In this document: positions 36,567 to 45,148 of the stretch, piece after piece
Layout: each line of letters opens with the position of its first letter
Numbering within the stretch: position 1 is the stretch's first letter
Program-made: the position numbers and the translations under genes
The notes under the pieces: generated by a model
Told to the model about the DNA's origin: nothing
The model's database searches: none
Seen by the model: the letters and a program-made list of their open reading frames with translations, nothing else
Source of the DNA: JAWLAT01 sp041395325
Lineage (GTDB): Bacteria > Pseudomonadota > Gammaproteobacteria > Xanthomonadales > SZUA-5
Assembly (NCBI GenBank): GCA_041395325.1
Contig: JAWLAT010000008.1
Span: 1 to 64,000, forward strand
Length of the DNA: 64,000 nucleotides
Direction: 5' to 3'

Positions 36567-38426
36567 CTACTCGCCCACCCAGCCCACACTCAGCCACCAC
36601 ACGCGCTCCTCGTAGGCGAAGGTGCGCAGACCCACCGGTGAAGACGAGAAATAGCTGACCTGCTCGTCGAGCAGGTTCTGTACACCGACCTGAATGCGGC
36701 TGCCGCGGCCCAGCAGACCGCGATGCTGGTAGCTGACGTCAAGCAGATCGTAGCGCTCGGGCTGGTCGACCGGGATACCCCGACGATCATCGGCAAAGCG
36801 CCAGTTCAGGCCCAGGCTGTGCCGCTCCGATGGCGTCCACAACAAGCCGGTGGAACCGGTCCAGCGGGCCACCGCGGCGATGTCCATCGGCGGGAGGTCG
36901 CCCACCACATCACCTTCCGGATCGGTCCAGGCCGTCGCCGCCAACCACTTCCAGCCGGGACTCAGCTGCTTCTCCAGATCCACTTCAACGCCCTGTGAAT
37001 CGGTCTGCGCTCGGTTGCTGAAGCTGCCCATCTCCGGCCCGATGCGATCGATCAGACGGGCGTCGTAGACCGTGGCACGGAAACGGGTCGTGGGGTCTCT
37101 GTAGACATAGTTCAGCTCGATGGTCCGATTGACCTCGAAGTCCAGCGGGGGTTGATTCTCGTCACGGTAGAGCTCGAAGAAAGTCGGGCTGCGATAGCCC
37201 TCGGCGTATTGCGCCTTGAGGATATGGGCCTCACCCAGCCGCCAGGCCAGGGCCAGTCGCGGGCTGACGCGGCTGCCGATTTCGCTGTTGTCGTCGTAGC
37301 GTGCGGCCACGGTGAGCTGCAGCGACTCGCTCAGAGCGAACTGATCTTGCAGATACAAGCCGAGCACATCGCGCTGTTGCGGATCGATGGAGACGCGCCG
37401 CGGCGGCAAACCCGGGCGCATCGGCAGCTGCTGATCGGCCGACAGGATTTTGCCATCCAGATACTCGATGCCGGCCAGCAGCGTGTGTCCCTGCCAACCG
37501 CTGTAGACCATCTCGGCGGCGGCCCGCCATTCTTCGCCATCGAATCCGATCGAGTCGGTGTTGAGGTAGTTGTCGTGCCATTGGCCACGCAGCCGCCACT
37601 CCAGCGCCTCGCTGCTGTTCCAGCTGTGTCGCGCATCCAGCGATCGGGTCCGCTCGGTGAACTGCAGCGGCGGCCGCAGGCCATCGGCACTGGGATAGTC
37701 GCGCCGAAATCCCTGGAAATTAACGCGGAAGTTGCCCTGCGCCGCCCCAAGCACAGCGTATTGCTCGCTCAGTTCGGCTGCGCGCCCGGCCGGTACGGTG
37801 GCATCGCCATCGGCCACCGACGCATTGCCATAGAAGCGCCAATCGCCGGCCTGGGCCTGCCAGCGGCCATGTCCGACCCAGGTGCCTCGATCGTCCCATT
37901 CGGTGCTGAACGCCCTCGTTTCCCGCTCGGTGACGATGTTGACCAGGCCCTGAAAGGCGAAGTCGCCATAGACCACCGATCCCGGACCACGGACAAACTC
38001 GATCCGCTCGACCTGGGCCAGGGGGAAGTGCAGCACCGCGCTGCCGGTCCCCACCGACTCGCGAGAGACCGGCACGCCATTGAGCAGAATGAGCACGTTG
38101 CCGTTGTTGAAGGGATAGGCGATGCCGCGCACCGCAAGCGTCGGATTGCCCGGCAGGTCGAGGCTGTGCTCAACGCCGGCCAGGCGGGCCAGGGCGTCGC
38201 CCACCGTGCGCGCACCCAGGGCCTGCGCCTCGCTGGCGCGAATCACGCTGACAATGCCCGGCACGAAGTCGGCGTTCATGCGCGTGCGCGTGGCCAGTTC
38301 CGTCTCTTCCTCGATCACGCTCTCCAGCAACGCGGCCAGCTCGGCGTCGTCGTCCTGCGCCAGCAACTGCGCCGGCAGGAGGCTGCCCAGCAGCAAGGCC
38401 GCGCACAGTTGCGTCATCGGGTTCAT
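36567..38426 (-). CDS. TonB-dependent receptor
   Basis: A 619-residue outer-membrane receptor. Signal peptide 1-23; plug domain from about 45 to 165 (VGDALARLAGVEHSLD, AVRGIAYPF, VERIEFVRGPGSVVYG); the rest is a beta-barrel. The final residues (WWLSVGWVGE) end in glutamate rather than the usual aromatic, a small departure from the barrel-assembly signal. The ATG overlaps the stop of the REC-GGDEF gene (ATGA), and the gene is last in a four-gene operon with a hybrid kinase and a YfiR-like protein. That setting suggests a signalling rather than purely nutrient-uptake role; the ligand is unknown. Confidence 0.92.
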   Translation of the reverse strand: MNPMTQLCAALLLGSLLPAQLLAQDDDAELAALLESVIEEETELATRTRMNADFVPGIVSVIRASEAQALGARTVGDALARLAGVEHSLDLPGNPTLAVRGIAYPFNNGNVLILLNGVPVSRESVGTGSAVLHFPLAQVERIEFVRGPGSVVYGDFAFQGLVNIVTERETRAFSTEWDDRGTWVGHGRWQAQAGDWRFYGNASVADGDATVPAGRAAELSEQYAVLGAAQGNFRVNFQGFRRDYPSADGLRPPLQFTERTRSLDARHSWNSSEALEWRLRGQWHDNYLNTDSIGFDGEEWRAAAEMVYSGWQGHTLLAGIEYLDGKILSADQQLPMRPGLPPRRVSIDPQQRDVLGLYLQDQFALSESLQLTVAARYDDNSEIGSRVSPRLALAWRLGEAHILKAQYAEGYRSPTFFELYRDENQPPLDFEVNRTIELNYVYRDPTTRFRATVYDARLIDRIGPEMGSFSNRAQTDSQGVEVDLEKQLSPGWKWLAATAWTDPEGDVVGDLPPMDIAAVARWTGSTGLLWTPSERHSLGLNWRFADDRRGIPVDQPERYDLLDVSYQHRGLLGRGSRIQVGVQNLLDEQVSYFSSSPVGLRTFAYEERVWWLSVGWVGE

Positions 38427-39349
38427 GGCGGTGCGCACAGCGTCACTGGCGCAGCGGGGGGCGATTCGTACACACATCGGTTGCGGCCCTCCTTCTTGGC
38501 CAGATAGAGCAACTCGTCGCTGCGCGCCAGCGCATCCTGCCAGCGTGATGTTGCGTCCGGTTGCAGGCACAGACCGCCGACGCTCAGCGACACGATGTCG
38601 CCGCAGCTGGAAGCCAGATGCGGAATGGCCAGCGCCTGGACGCAGCTGAGCAGATCACTGCCCAGTGCAGCCGCCGGCGCTTCGGCGATCAGCAGGAACT
38701 CCTCCCCGCCGTAGCGACCGAACAGATGACCGCGCGATTGCGCCAACTCGTCCAGCGCCATGGCGACCTGCCGCAGGCAGTCGTCGCCGGCCAGATGACC
38801 GGCGGAATCGTTGTAGCCCTTGAAATGATCGATGTCGATCAGAAACAGACCCAGCGGCAATGCCGCTGTGCGGCAATGCTCCCAGCGCCGTGGCAACTGC
38901 TCATCCAGCGTGCGACGGTTGGCCACGCCGGTCAGACCGTCCTGCTGAGCCCGCTGCGCCAGCAGATCGCGCTGCTGCTTGAGCTGCAGATGCAGACGCA
39001 CCCGGGCGCGGACCAGGGGCGGACTGAAGGGCTTGGTGATGTAGTCGACCGCACCGGCGGCGAAGCCGGATGCCTCGTCGCTGACCTCACCGCGCGCGGT
39101 GACGAAGATCACCGGCGTGTCGCCCAGCGCCGGCAAGCGCTGCAGATCGGCCAGCACCGCGTAGCCGTCGCGCTCGGGCATCACCACATCGAGCAGGACC
39201 AGATCCGGCTCGAAGCGCTCGGCGATGCGCAGCGCATCGGCCGCATGGGTGGCGAAACGCAGGGCATAGGCGCCCTCCAGCGCCTGCGCCAAGGCCTGGA
39301 TGTTGCCGGGCTCGTCGTCGATGATCAGCACGCGGGGCAACTCAGCCAT
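38423..39349 (-). CDS. Response regulator with diguanylate cyclase output (REC-GGDEF)
   Basis: A 308-residue PleD/WspR-like regulator. The receiver has D11-D12 and phospho-acceptor D54 (VLLDVVMPERDG) with K107 in TKPF. The GGDEF domain reads DIDHFKGYND and R-Y-GGEEF (GGEEF 214-218), a catalytically competent variant, so it should make cyclic-di-GMP when phosphorylated. The inhibitory I-site RxxD ahead of GGEEF is not conserved, hence product inhibition may be lost. Its start overlaps the 3' end of the hybrid kinase gene by eight bases, and its stop overlaps the receptor start. Confidence 0.93.
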   Translation of the reverse strand: MAELPRVLIIDDEPGNIQALAQALEGAYALRFATHAADALRIAERFEPDLVLLDVVMPERDGYAVLADLQRLPALGDTPVIFVTARGEVSDEASGFAAGAVDYITKPFSPPLVRARVRLHLQLKQQRDLLAQRAQQDGLTGVANRRTLDEQLPRRWEHCRTAALPLGLFLIDIDHFKGYNDSAGHLAGDDCLRQVAMALDELAQSRGHLFGRYGGEEFLLIAEAPAAALGSDLLSCVQALAIPHLASSCGDIVSLSVGGLCLQPDATSRWQDALARSDELLYLAKKEGRNRCVYESPPAAPVTLCAPP

Positions 39350-42185
39350 TGATCGGCTCCCGTGCGTCCAGCGCCTGCCGCAGGTCCGTCAGCAGGACTT
39401 GCGCACGCGAAAAGTCCAAGGCCGCGATGCAGCCATCGAGGGCTTCAAGCGTCTCGACCGGGGCCCCGGTCAGGCGAGTCCGCAGCGCCTCCCAACTGTT
39501 GCCGGCGGCCAGATCCTGTTCCTCCAGCTGTCGCGCCAGTGTCGCCCATTCGCTGGCACGGATGGCCGCGCGGCCGCTTTCCGTGGCCGGAGCCGCAGCG
39601 GGCATCGACTGCGCCAGCCCCTCGCTGAGTTCAGCCAGCGCGGCGGCCAGTTCAGCGAGTTCGCCATCGGTCAACTGGTCTTGCAGACAGGCTTGTTCGG
39701 CCTGCCGGGCAGCACTGGCCAAGCGCTCTGCGGCCAACGTGGCCGCCGCACCCTTGAGACCATGCAGCCGCGCCGCCACGGCCTGCCGTTCGCCGGACTG
39801 CCACTGGGCCGCCAACTCAGCCGGTGCCTGGGCGTAGCGTTGCACCAGATCCTGCAACAACCGCTGCAGCAGAGCCCGCTTGCCGTTGACTCGACTCAAC
39901 GCCAGCGGCAGGTCGACACCGGGCCAAGGCGGTTCGTCTGCTGTCGCTGCGCCTTTCGCGACCTGCCCAACCGCCCCCTGGACATCTAAGCCAGCGGACG
40001 CCGCCAGTTCCCGGCCTGTTGCCGCCGCCTCAACCAGCCAGCGTTGCAACATCTGCCGCAGCTCGTTCTCGTCCAGCGGTTTGCTCAGGTAGTCGTCCAT
40101 GCCGGCGGCGAGGAAACGCTGTCGATCGCTCTGCATGGCGTGGGCCGTCAGCGCAATGATCGGCACCTGTGCCAGGGCCGGGTCGGCCTTGATGCGTCCG
40201 GTCGCCTCGATGCCGTCCATCACGGGCATCTGCACATCCATCAGCACCAGCGCAGGCATCGAGTCGCGCAGGCGATCGATGGCCTCAACCCCATTTTCGG
40301 CTTCCCGGACGTGCATGCCGAGCCCCTCGAGCATTTCCCGCGCCACTTCCCGGTTGATGGGATTGTCCTCCACCAGCAGGATCGACGCACCCCGCGGCAA
40401 TGCGACCGACACGTCCGCGGTCGGCTCGCGCCGGCGCTGGGCCGCCTGCGGCCCCAGTGCACGTACCGCCGCGTCCTGCAGGCTGGAAGGTGACACCGGC
40501 TTGTGCAGCAGCGCCGTGACGCCGGCCGCTTCGGCGGCTTCGGCCAGCGCTTCATTGCCATAGGCGCTGGCCATGATCACCGCAGGGGGGCGCAGTCCAT
40601 CACCCTCGATCTGCTGCAGGGTTTGCAGTCCATCCATGCCAGGCAGGCGCTGGTCAAGCAACAACAGATCGCAGCGTTCCCCGGCCCGCAGACGCCGTAC
40701 CGCCTCTTCGCCGGACTCCACCAGCGTGACTTCGAAATCCAGGGATTCCAGCATGCTGCCGAACACTTCTCGGGTGGTGGCGTGATCGTCGACGACCAAT
40801 GCCCGCAATCCCTGCACCTGCAGCCGCGGCGGTGGCGTGAAGGCCTGCCCCTGGACCTTGCCTGCACGCACATCGAACCAGAAACGGCTGCCCTTGCCAG
40901 GCTCGCTCTCGGCACCGATCTGCCCGCCCATGCCTTGCACCAGCCGCTGACAGATGGCCAGGCCCAGGCCCGCGCCACCAAAGCGCCGGCTGTCGGATTC
41001 ATCGACCTGCGTGAAGGGGTCAAACAGCCGTGGCAGTTGGGCCGGATCGATGCCAATGCCGGTGTCGGTGACACTACCCTGCAAGCGCCAGCCCTCGTCC
41101 TCGCGGCGAGCACCCAGTTGCACCAGCACATGGCCTTCGTTGGTGAACTTGATCGCGTTGGTGACCAGATTGACCAGCACCTGTTGCAGACGCACCGGGT
41201 CGCCCAGCAGCCGACGAGGCAGGTCGGGATCGATGTCGAACAGCACTTCGACATGCCGCTCTCGCGCCCGCGGGCCAACCACGGCGGCGAGTTCGTCGAG
41301 CAGTTGCTGTGGATCGAAAGCGACCTGCTGGAAACCCATCTTGCCGGCTTCGATGCGCGACAGATCGAGGATGTCGTCGATGACGCCCAGCAACAGTCGG
41401 GCACTGGCCCGCAGCTGCGACAGCAGATGGTCCTGGCGGCCGGTCAGGTCGGTCTTCTGCAACAGCGAGGCCATGCCCAGCACCGCGTTCATCGGCGTGC
41501 GGATCTCGTGACTCATGTTGGCCAGGAACTGGCTCTTGGCGCGGTTGGCCGACTCGGCCAGGTCCTTCGCCCGGCGCAGCTCCTTCTCAAACCGAGTACG
41601 CACCTGGCTGGCCCGACGCTGCTGTCGCTCAAGTAGATAGAGAATCACCACCACGCTGCCACCGAGCAGCAACAGCAACGCCAGCACGAACAAGCCCTGG
41701 GCCACCAGTTGCTGGCGCAGATCGTCGGCGAGCGTGTGCATGAAGGCGCCGCTGACCGCCAGTTGCGCCAATCCCAGCAGTTCCAGGCTCTGGTCGTCGA
41801 ACAGTTCGACCGGCACCACGATGGCCGCCTTGCTGTGACTGCCGATGGCGCGATCCAGGCTGCCGGCAGCCGCGCCGACGCTGTCGTAATCCAGCTCCAG
41901 TCCGATGGCCTCGAAGAAGGGTTCATCGCGGGCCGGGTCGCGCAACAGCAACAATTCGTCGATGGCCGCTTCCAGGCGTACCCGCCGAGCGGCCTCATCG
42001 GGTTCGCGCAGTGCCGCCAGCAATGCGGGCACCTGGGCCTGGGCCAGGATCTGCGCCTGCTGACGGGTTTCGTGCTGCAACCGCGGCTGCAGTACCCCCT
42101 GCCAGTACCAGGCCAGTCCGGCTTCCAGCACGAGTGCCAGAAACACGAAGGCCAGACCAATCAGCCAGGGCATCCGCGAGTTCAC
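39342..42185 (-). CDS. Hybrid sensor histidine kinase (HK-REC-REC-HPt)
   Basis: A 947-residue inner-membrane kinase. Helices at about 6-26 and 166-188 enclose a periplasmic domain of about 140 residues. Then come the dimerisation/phospho-acceptor box (FLANMSHEIRTPMNAVLG), ATPase motifs (NLVTNAIKFT, DTGIGI, FGGAGLGLAI), a first receiver (LLLLDQRLPGMDG), a second receiver (VLMDVQMPVMDG) and a C-terminal HPt domain with HGLKGAA. This is a full phosphorelay in one chain that can pass phosphate to the REC-GGDEF protein encoded next. The GTG start (42185) overlaps the stop of the YfiR-like gene (GTGA). Confidence 0.93.
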   Translation of the reverse strand: MNSRMPWLIGLAFVFLALVLEAGLAWYWQGVLQPRLQHETRQQAQILAQAQVPALLAALREPDEAARRVRLEAAIDELLLLRDPARDEPFFEAIGLELDYDSVGAAAGSLDRAIGSHSKAAIVVPVELFDDQSLELLGLAQLAVSGAFMHTLADDLRQQLVAQGLFVLALLLLLGGSVVVILYLLERQQRRASQVRTRFEKELRRAKDLAESANRAKSQFLANMSHEIRTPMNAVLGMASLLQKTDLTGRQDHLLSQLRASARLLLGVIDDILDLSRIEAGKMGFQQVAFDPQQLLDELAAVVGPRARERHVEVLFDIDPDLPRRLLGDPVRLQQVLVNLVTNAIKFTNEGHVLVQLGARREDEGWRLQGSVTDTGIGIDPAQLPRLFDPFTQVDESDSRRFGGAGLGLAICQRLVQGMGGQIGAESEPGKGSRFWFDVRAGKVQGQAFTPPPRLQVQGLRALVVDDHATTREVFGSMLESLDFEVTLVESGEEAVRRLRAGERCDLLLLDQRLPGMDGLQTLQQIEGDGLRPPAVIMASAYGNEALAEAAEAAGVTALLHKPVSPSSLQDAAVRALGPQAAQRRREPTADVSVALPRGASILLVEDNPINREVAREMLEGLGMHVREAENGVEAIDRLRDSMPALVLMDVQMPVMDGIEATGRIKADPALAQVPIIALTAHAMQSDRQRFLAAGMDDYLSKPLDENELRQMLQRWLVEAAATGRELAASAGLDVQGAVGQVAKGAATADEPPWPGVDLPLALSRVNGKRALLQRLLQDLVQRYAQAPAELAAQWQSGERQAVAARLHGLKGAAATLAAERLASAARQAEQACLQDQLTDGELAELAAALAELSEGLAQSMPAAAPATESGRAAIRASEWATLARQLEEQDLAAGNSWEALRTRLTGAPVETLEALDGCIAALDFSRAQVLLTDLRQALDAREPING

Positions 42186-42826
42186 GGCTGATGCACCTTG
42201 GCAACCTTGAGAAACAACGGCTTCAGACTGACGCCGGCAGCCTCGAGCGCCGCCTGATTCAGATAGGGCAGTACCTTCGCCTCCACCGACAGACCGGCCA
42301 TCACGCCGCGCTCGACGTCGCCTTCAAAAGGGGAATAGAGCACTACCTGTCGTTGCCGGCTCCACTGCACCAGTTGCGCCAGTTCCTGCCCTCCCAGTGG
42401 CCTGGCGATGAAGACCGCTGCTGGTCGAGGATCACCGTCGAGCGCCGCCAGCTCGCGGACTTCCACCTGCATCGGCAGGCCACCGAGCTGCGGCGGTGCG
42501 TCACCCTGCGGCAACATGTGTCGGCGCAGCTCATTCTCCTCGCTGCTGTTGGCACCCAGCAGCACGACATGCAATTCGCCATCCTCGGCCGCGCGACTGC
42601 GCAGATCCAGATCAGCCACCAGCAGGGCGCGGAACAGGCGGGCACCGGCACGCATGCGGCGTTCGTCGTAGCTGTCGGCCCGGACCACCGCCGTGGCCAG
42701 CAGCGACAGCATCACGCCGGCCAGGATCAGCGCCATTCGCCAGTGCAGACCCGCCCGTCGGCGCGGGCCCCGCAGGCCCCCACCGCCGGCCGCAGCCACA
42801 GCAGGCGTTGTCGCGATCCGGTTCAC
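42182..42826 (-). CDS. YfiR-like (DUF4154) periplasmic protein
   Basis: A 214-residue protein with an N-terminal membrane/signal helix (MALILAGVMLSLLATAVVRA). The mature part carries the DUF4154 pattern, especially the ending YSPFEGDVERGVMAGLSVEA, YLNQAAL and LFLKVAKVH. YfiR of Pseudomonas is a periplasmic inhibitor of the cyclase YfiN and depends on disulfides; here the mature domain has no cysteine, so redox control is unlikely. The GTG at 42826 has GGAGG five bases upstream and was preferred to an upstream start at 42904 that would overlap the divergent gene. First gene of the kinase/cyclase/receptor operon. Confidence 0.85.
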   Translation of the reverse strand: MNRIATTPAVAAAGGGGLRGPRRRAGLHWRMALILAGVMLSLLATAVVRADSYDERRMRAGARLFRALLVADLDLRSRAAEDGELHVVLLGANSSEENELRRHMLPQGDAPPQLGGLPMQVEVRELAALDGDPRPAAVFIARPLGGQELAQLVQWSRQRQVVLYSPFEGDVERGVMAGLSVEAKVLPYLNQAALEAAGVSLKPLFLKVAKVHQP

Positions 42827-42884
42827 AGTGCCTCCAGAATGGGGAACAATCGTGCAGCAAATGGGGAGAATGTGCGCACACCGC

Positions 42885-43568
42885 ATGTCCAAGGCACGCC
42901 ACATCCTGATTGTTGAGGACGAACCCAGCCTCGCTGCGCTGCTGGAAGATGCCCTCGGCGACGCCGGTTTTGAGGTCAGCTGGCTGCAGCAGGGCCTGGG
43001 TGTGGCCGACTGGGTGCGTCGCTACAGCCCCAGTCTGGTGCTGCTGGACCTGGGTCTGCCGGATCTGGACGGCGTTGCGGTCTGCCAGGCCGTGCGGAGT
43101 TTTTCCACCGTCCCGCTGATCATGATCACGGCCCGCAGTGATGAGGCCGACCGGCTCTCAGGTCTGGAAATCGGCGCCGACGATTACATCTGCAAGCCCT
43201 TCAATCCACGTGAGGTCATTGCCCGTGCCAATGCCTTGTTGCGACGCAGCTTCCAGTGGACCGGCGGCGATCGCAGCGAACCTGGACTGGGGTTGGACGA
43301 AGCCGCCTTCGAGGGCTACTGGCAGGGCCAGCCGCTGGGATTGACCACGGTTGAGTTTCGGCTGCTGCGCGCACTCAGCCGCCCACCCGGGCGGGTGCTG
43401 AATCGAGCGCAGTTGCTCGACGCAATCTACGAAGACCATCGCATCGTCAACGATCGCACCATCGACAGCCACGTGAAGAACCTGCGGCGCAAGCTCACCG
43501 GCGCCGGCGGTGGCGACTGCATCGAGTCGGTCTACGGGGTCGGCTACAAGTTCAGCGTGGTCGACTGA
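42885..43568 (+). CDS. OmpR-family response regulator (BaeR-like)
   Basis: A 227-residue regulator: receiver domain with E11-D12 and phospho-acceptor D55 (LLDLGLPDLDG), lysine in CKPFNPRE, and a winged-helix domain ending ESVYGVGYKFS. The order and wording resemble BaeR (FNPREV, NDRTIDSHVKNLRRKL). No kinase gene of the classical BaeS type is next to it; it faces away from the YfiR/hybrid-kinase operon across about 60 bases and may control it. The start is uncertain among ATG 42861, 42870 and 42885; the last was chosen because the fold begins directly after it. Confidence 0.88.
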   Translation: MSKARHILIVEDEPSLAALLEDALGDAGFEVSWLQQGLGVADWVRRYSPSLVLLDLGLPDLDGVAVCQAVRSFSTVPLIMITARSDEADRLSGLEIGADDYICKPFNPREVIARANALLRRSFQWTGGDRSEPGLGLDEAAFEGYWQGQPLGLTTVEFRLLRALSRPPGRVLNRAQLLDAIYEDHRIVNDRTIDSHVKNLRRKLTGAGGGDCIESVYGVGYKFSVVD

Positions 43569-43578
43569 CGCCCGCGCA

Positions 43579-44187
43579 TCAGCTGCTGGGCCAGATTTCC
43601 AGCGCCATGGCCTCGGCACGCAAGGCCGGCGACAGATAACAGTGATTGCCGCAGGCGATGAAACCCGCTTTGGCGAAGGCCTTGCGGTACCAGCTGGCGC
43701 TGCGGCGGTGAAAGCCCTGCTGGTCGCCCAGAAACTGGTCCTCGGCGGTCATCAGCTCCAGGTAGGCCATCCCACCGCAGATTTCGGCCAGCCCGGACAG
43801 CCCGCGCAGCAACTCGGCGCTGCTGACGTAGTGCAGTACATCGGCACAGATCAGCAGGTCCACCGGTGCGGAGAAACGTTGCTCCGCCAACTGCCCGAAT
43901 CCCATCCGGTGCAGATTGCGCTGACGGCCATAGCGGGCGACGGCATACTCGCTGCTGTCCAGGCCCAGGTAGTCCAGACGCGGCCGCTCGCGCAGCAAGG
44001 GAGCCCGCCAACTGCCCTCGCCACAGCCCACATCCAGCACGCTGCCGACCGGTCGACCCAGATGAAACTCGGCCACTGCCAGCACCAGCCGGATCTTGCG
44101 TCGGAGTTCGGCCGGACCCAGCAGGCGCTGGGCCGGATCGCGGTACCAGCGATCGAAGTAGGCCTGGTCGTAGACCTTCTCGCTCAT
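43579..44187 (-). CDS. Class I SAM-dependent methyltransferase
   Basis: A 202-residue cytoplasmic enzyme. The SAM-binding loop VLDVGCGEGSW and the acidic LGLDSSEYAV mark a Rossmann methyltransferase of the UbiE/type-11 kind; ICADVLHYV is the post-II motif. Substrate unknown. The ATG at 44187 overlaps the stop of the upstream yihY-like gene (ATGA), so the two are co-expressed. An open frame extends further upstream but is antisense-like text inside yihY. Confidence 0.87.
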   Translation of the reverse strand: MSEKVYDQAYFDRWYRDPAQRLLGPAELRRKIRLVLAVAEFHLGRPVGSVLDVGCGEGSWRAPLLRERPRLDYLGLDSSEYAVARYGRQRNLHRMGFGQLAEQRFSAPVDLLICADVLHYVSSAELLRGLSGLAEICGGMAYLELMTAEDQFLGDQQGFHRRSASWYRKAFAKAGFIACGNHCYLSPALRAEAMALEIWPSS

Positions 44188-45113
44188 GTGTCGGTCTCTG
44201 CGGCCGCTTGAGTCGGCTGTAGCAGCCGGCGCTCGGTCCGTACGGCCAGACCACGTGGACGAATGTTGACGCCGCGCTGCTCGGCATGGGCACGGGTGAA
44301 GGCGGCACCGAACAGCAGAATCAGCGCCGAATAGTTGACCCACATCAGCAGTACCACCAGCGAGCCTGCCGCACCGTAGGCCGAGGCCGCCGCCGAGCGG
44401 GCCAGATACCAGGCGATCAGCGCCCGTCCGATGGTGAACAGCAGCGCAGTCAGGAAGGCCCCCGCCAGTACATCGCGAAATCGCAGCAGCACATCCGGCA
44501 GGATGCGGAAAATCGCCGCGAACAGCAGCGTCACGATCGCCACCGACAGCGCCATGTCGGCCCACAACAGCAGCGAATCGGCCACCGGCAGCCAGTCCTG
44601 TGCCCAGGTGATGATCGCCCGGATCGCCACGCTGAGCAGCAGCGACACCAGCAGCACGAAGCCAATGGCCAGCAGCACCGTCAGTGACAGCAACCGGGTC
44701 AGCAGCAATCTCAGCAGACCGGAACGGTCTGGCTTGGGCACCACTTCCCAGATCGCATTGAGCGCGTTTTGCATCTGCCCAAACACGGTGGTGGCGCCGA
44801 GCAGGATCAGGCCAACGCCCATCACCGTGGCCCAGATGCCGCCACTGTCCAGTTGCGCGTTCTGCACCGCCACCTGGACGAACTCGGCGGCCTGTGGACC
44901 GATGGTGCCCTCGAGTTCGGCCATGATCCGGCCAGAGGCCGCGTCCTCACCCAGGACCGCACCGACCACCGCTACCGCGACGATCACCACCGGCGCGATC
45001 GAGAACACGGTGAAGAAGGCCAGCGCCGCGGCGTAGACGAAGGCCTGCGACTCCAGCCACAGGGTCAGGCTGCGTTGCAGCAGTTGGGCGAAGCTGCGTA
45101 GGGCGCCGATCAT
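44184..45113 (-). CDS. YihY/BrkB-family membrane protein
   Basis: A 309-residue inner-membrane protein with six hydrophobic segments (about 30-55, 95-115, 140-165, 180-205, 215-240, 250-275). The family start AAALAFFTVFSIAPVVIVAVA and the later GAAGSLVVLLMWVNYSALILLFGA are clear. The family was once called RNase BN by mistake; its function is not established. The ATG at 45113 is preferred to an in-frame start at 45194 that lies in the 3' part of the neighbouring region. It overlaps the methyltransferase start. Confidence 0.9.
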   Translation of the reverse strand: MIGALRSFAQLLQRSLTLWLESQAFVYAAALAFFTVFSIAPVVIVAVAVVGAVLGEDAASGRIMAELEGTIGPQAAEFVQVAVQNAQLDSGGIWATVMGVGLILLGATTVFGQMQNALNAIWEVVPKPDRSGLLRLLLTRLLSLTVLLAIGFVLLVSLLLSVAIRAIITWAQDWLPVADSLLLWADMALSVAIVTLLFAAIFRILPDVLLRFRDVLAGAFLTALLFTIGRALIAWYLARSAAASAYGAAGSLVVLLMWVNYSALILLFGAAFTRAHAEQRGVNIRPRGLAVRTERRLLQPTQAAAETDT

Positions 45114-45148
45114 GGCCGCATTATGCCGCCCGCCAGGTGTCTCGCCGG

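Noticed and set aside
43579..44565. Longer start for the methyltransferase
   Set aside because: The additional 126 residues are antisense-like text within the yihY-like gene; the ATG at 44187 overlaps the yihY stop neatly.
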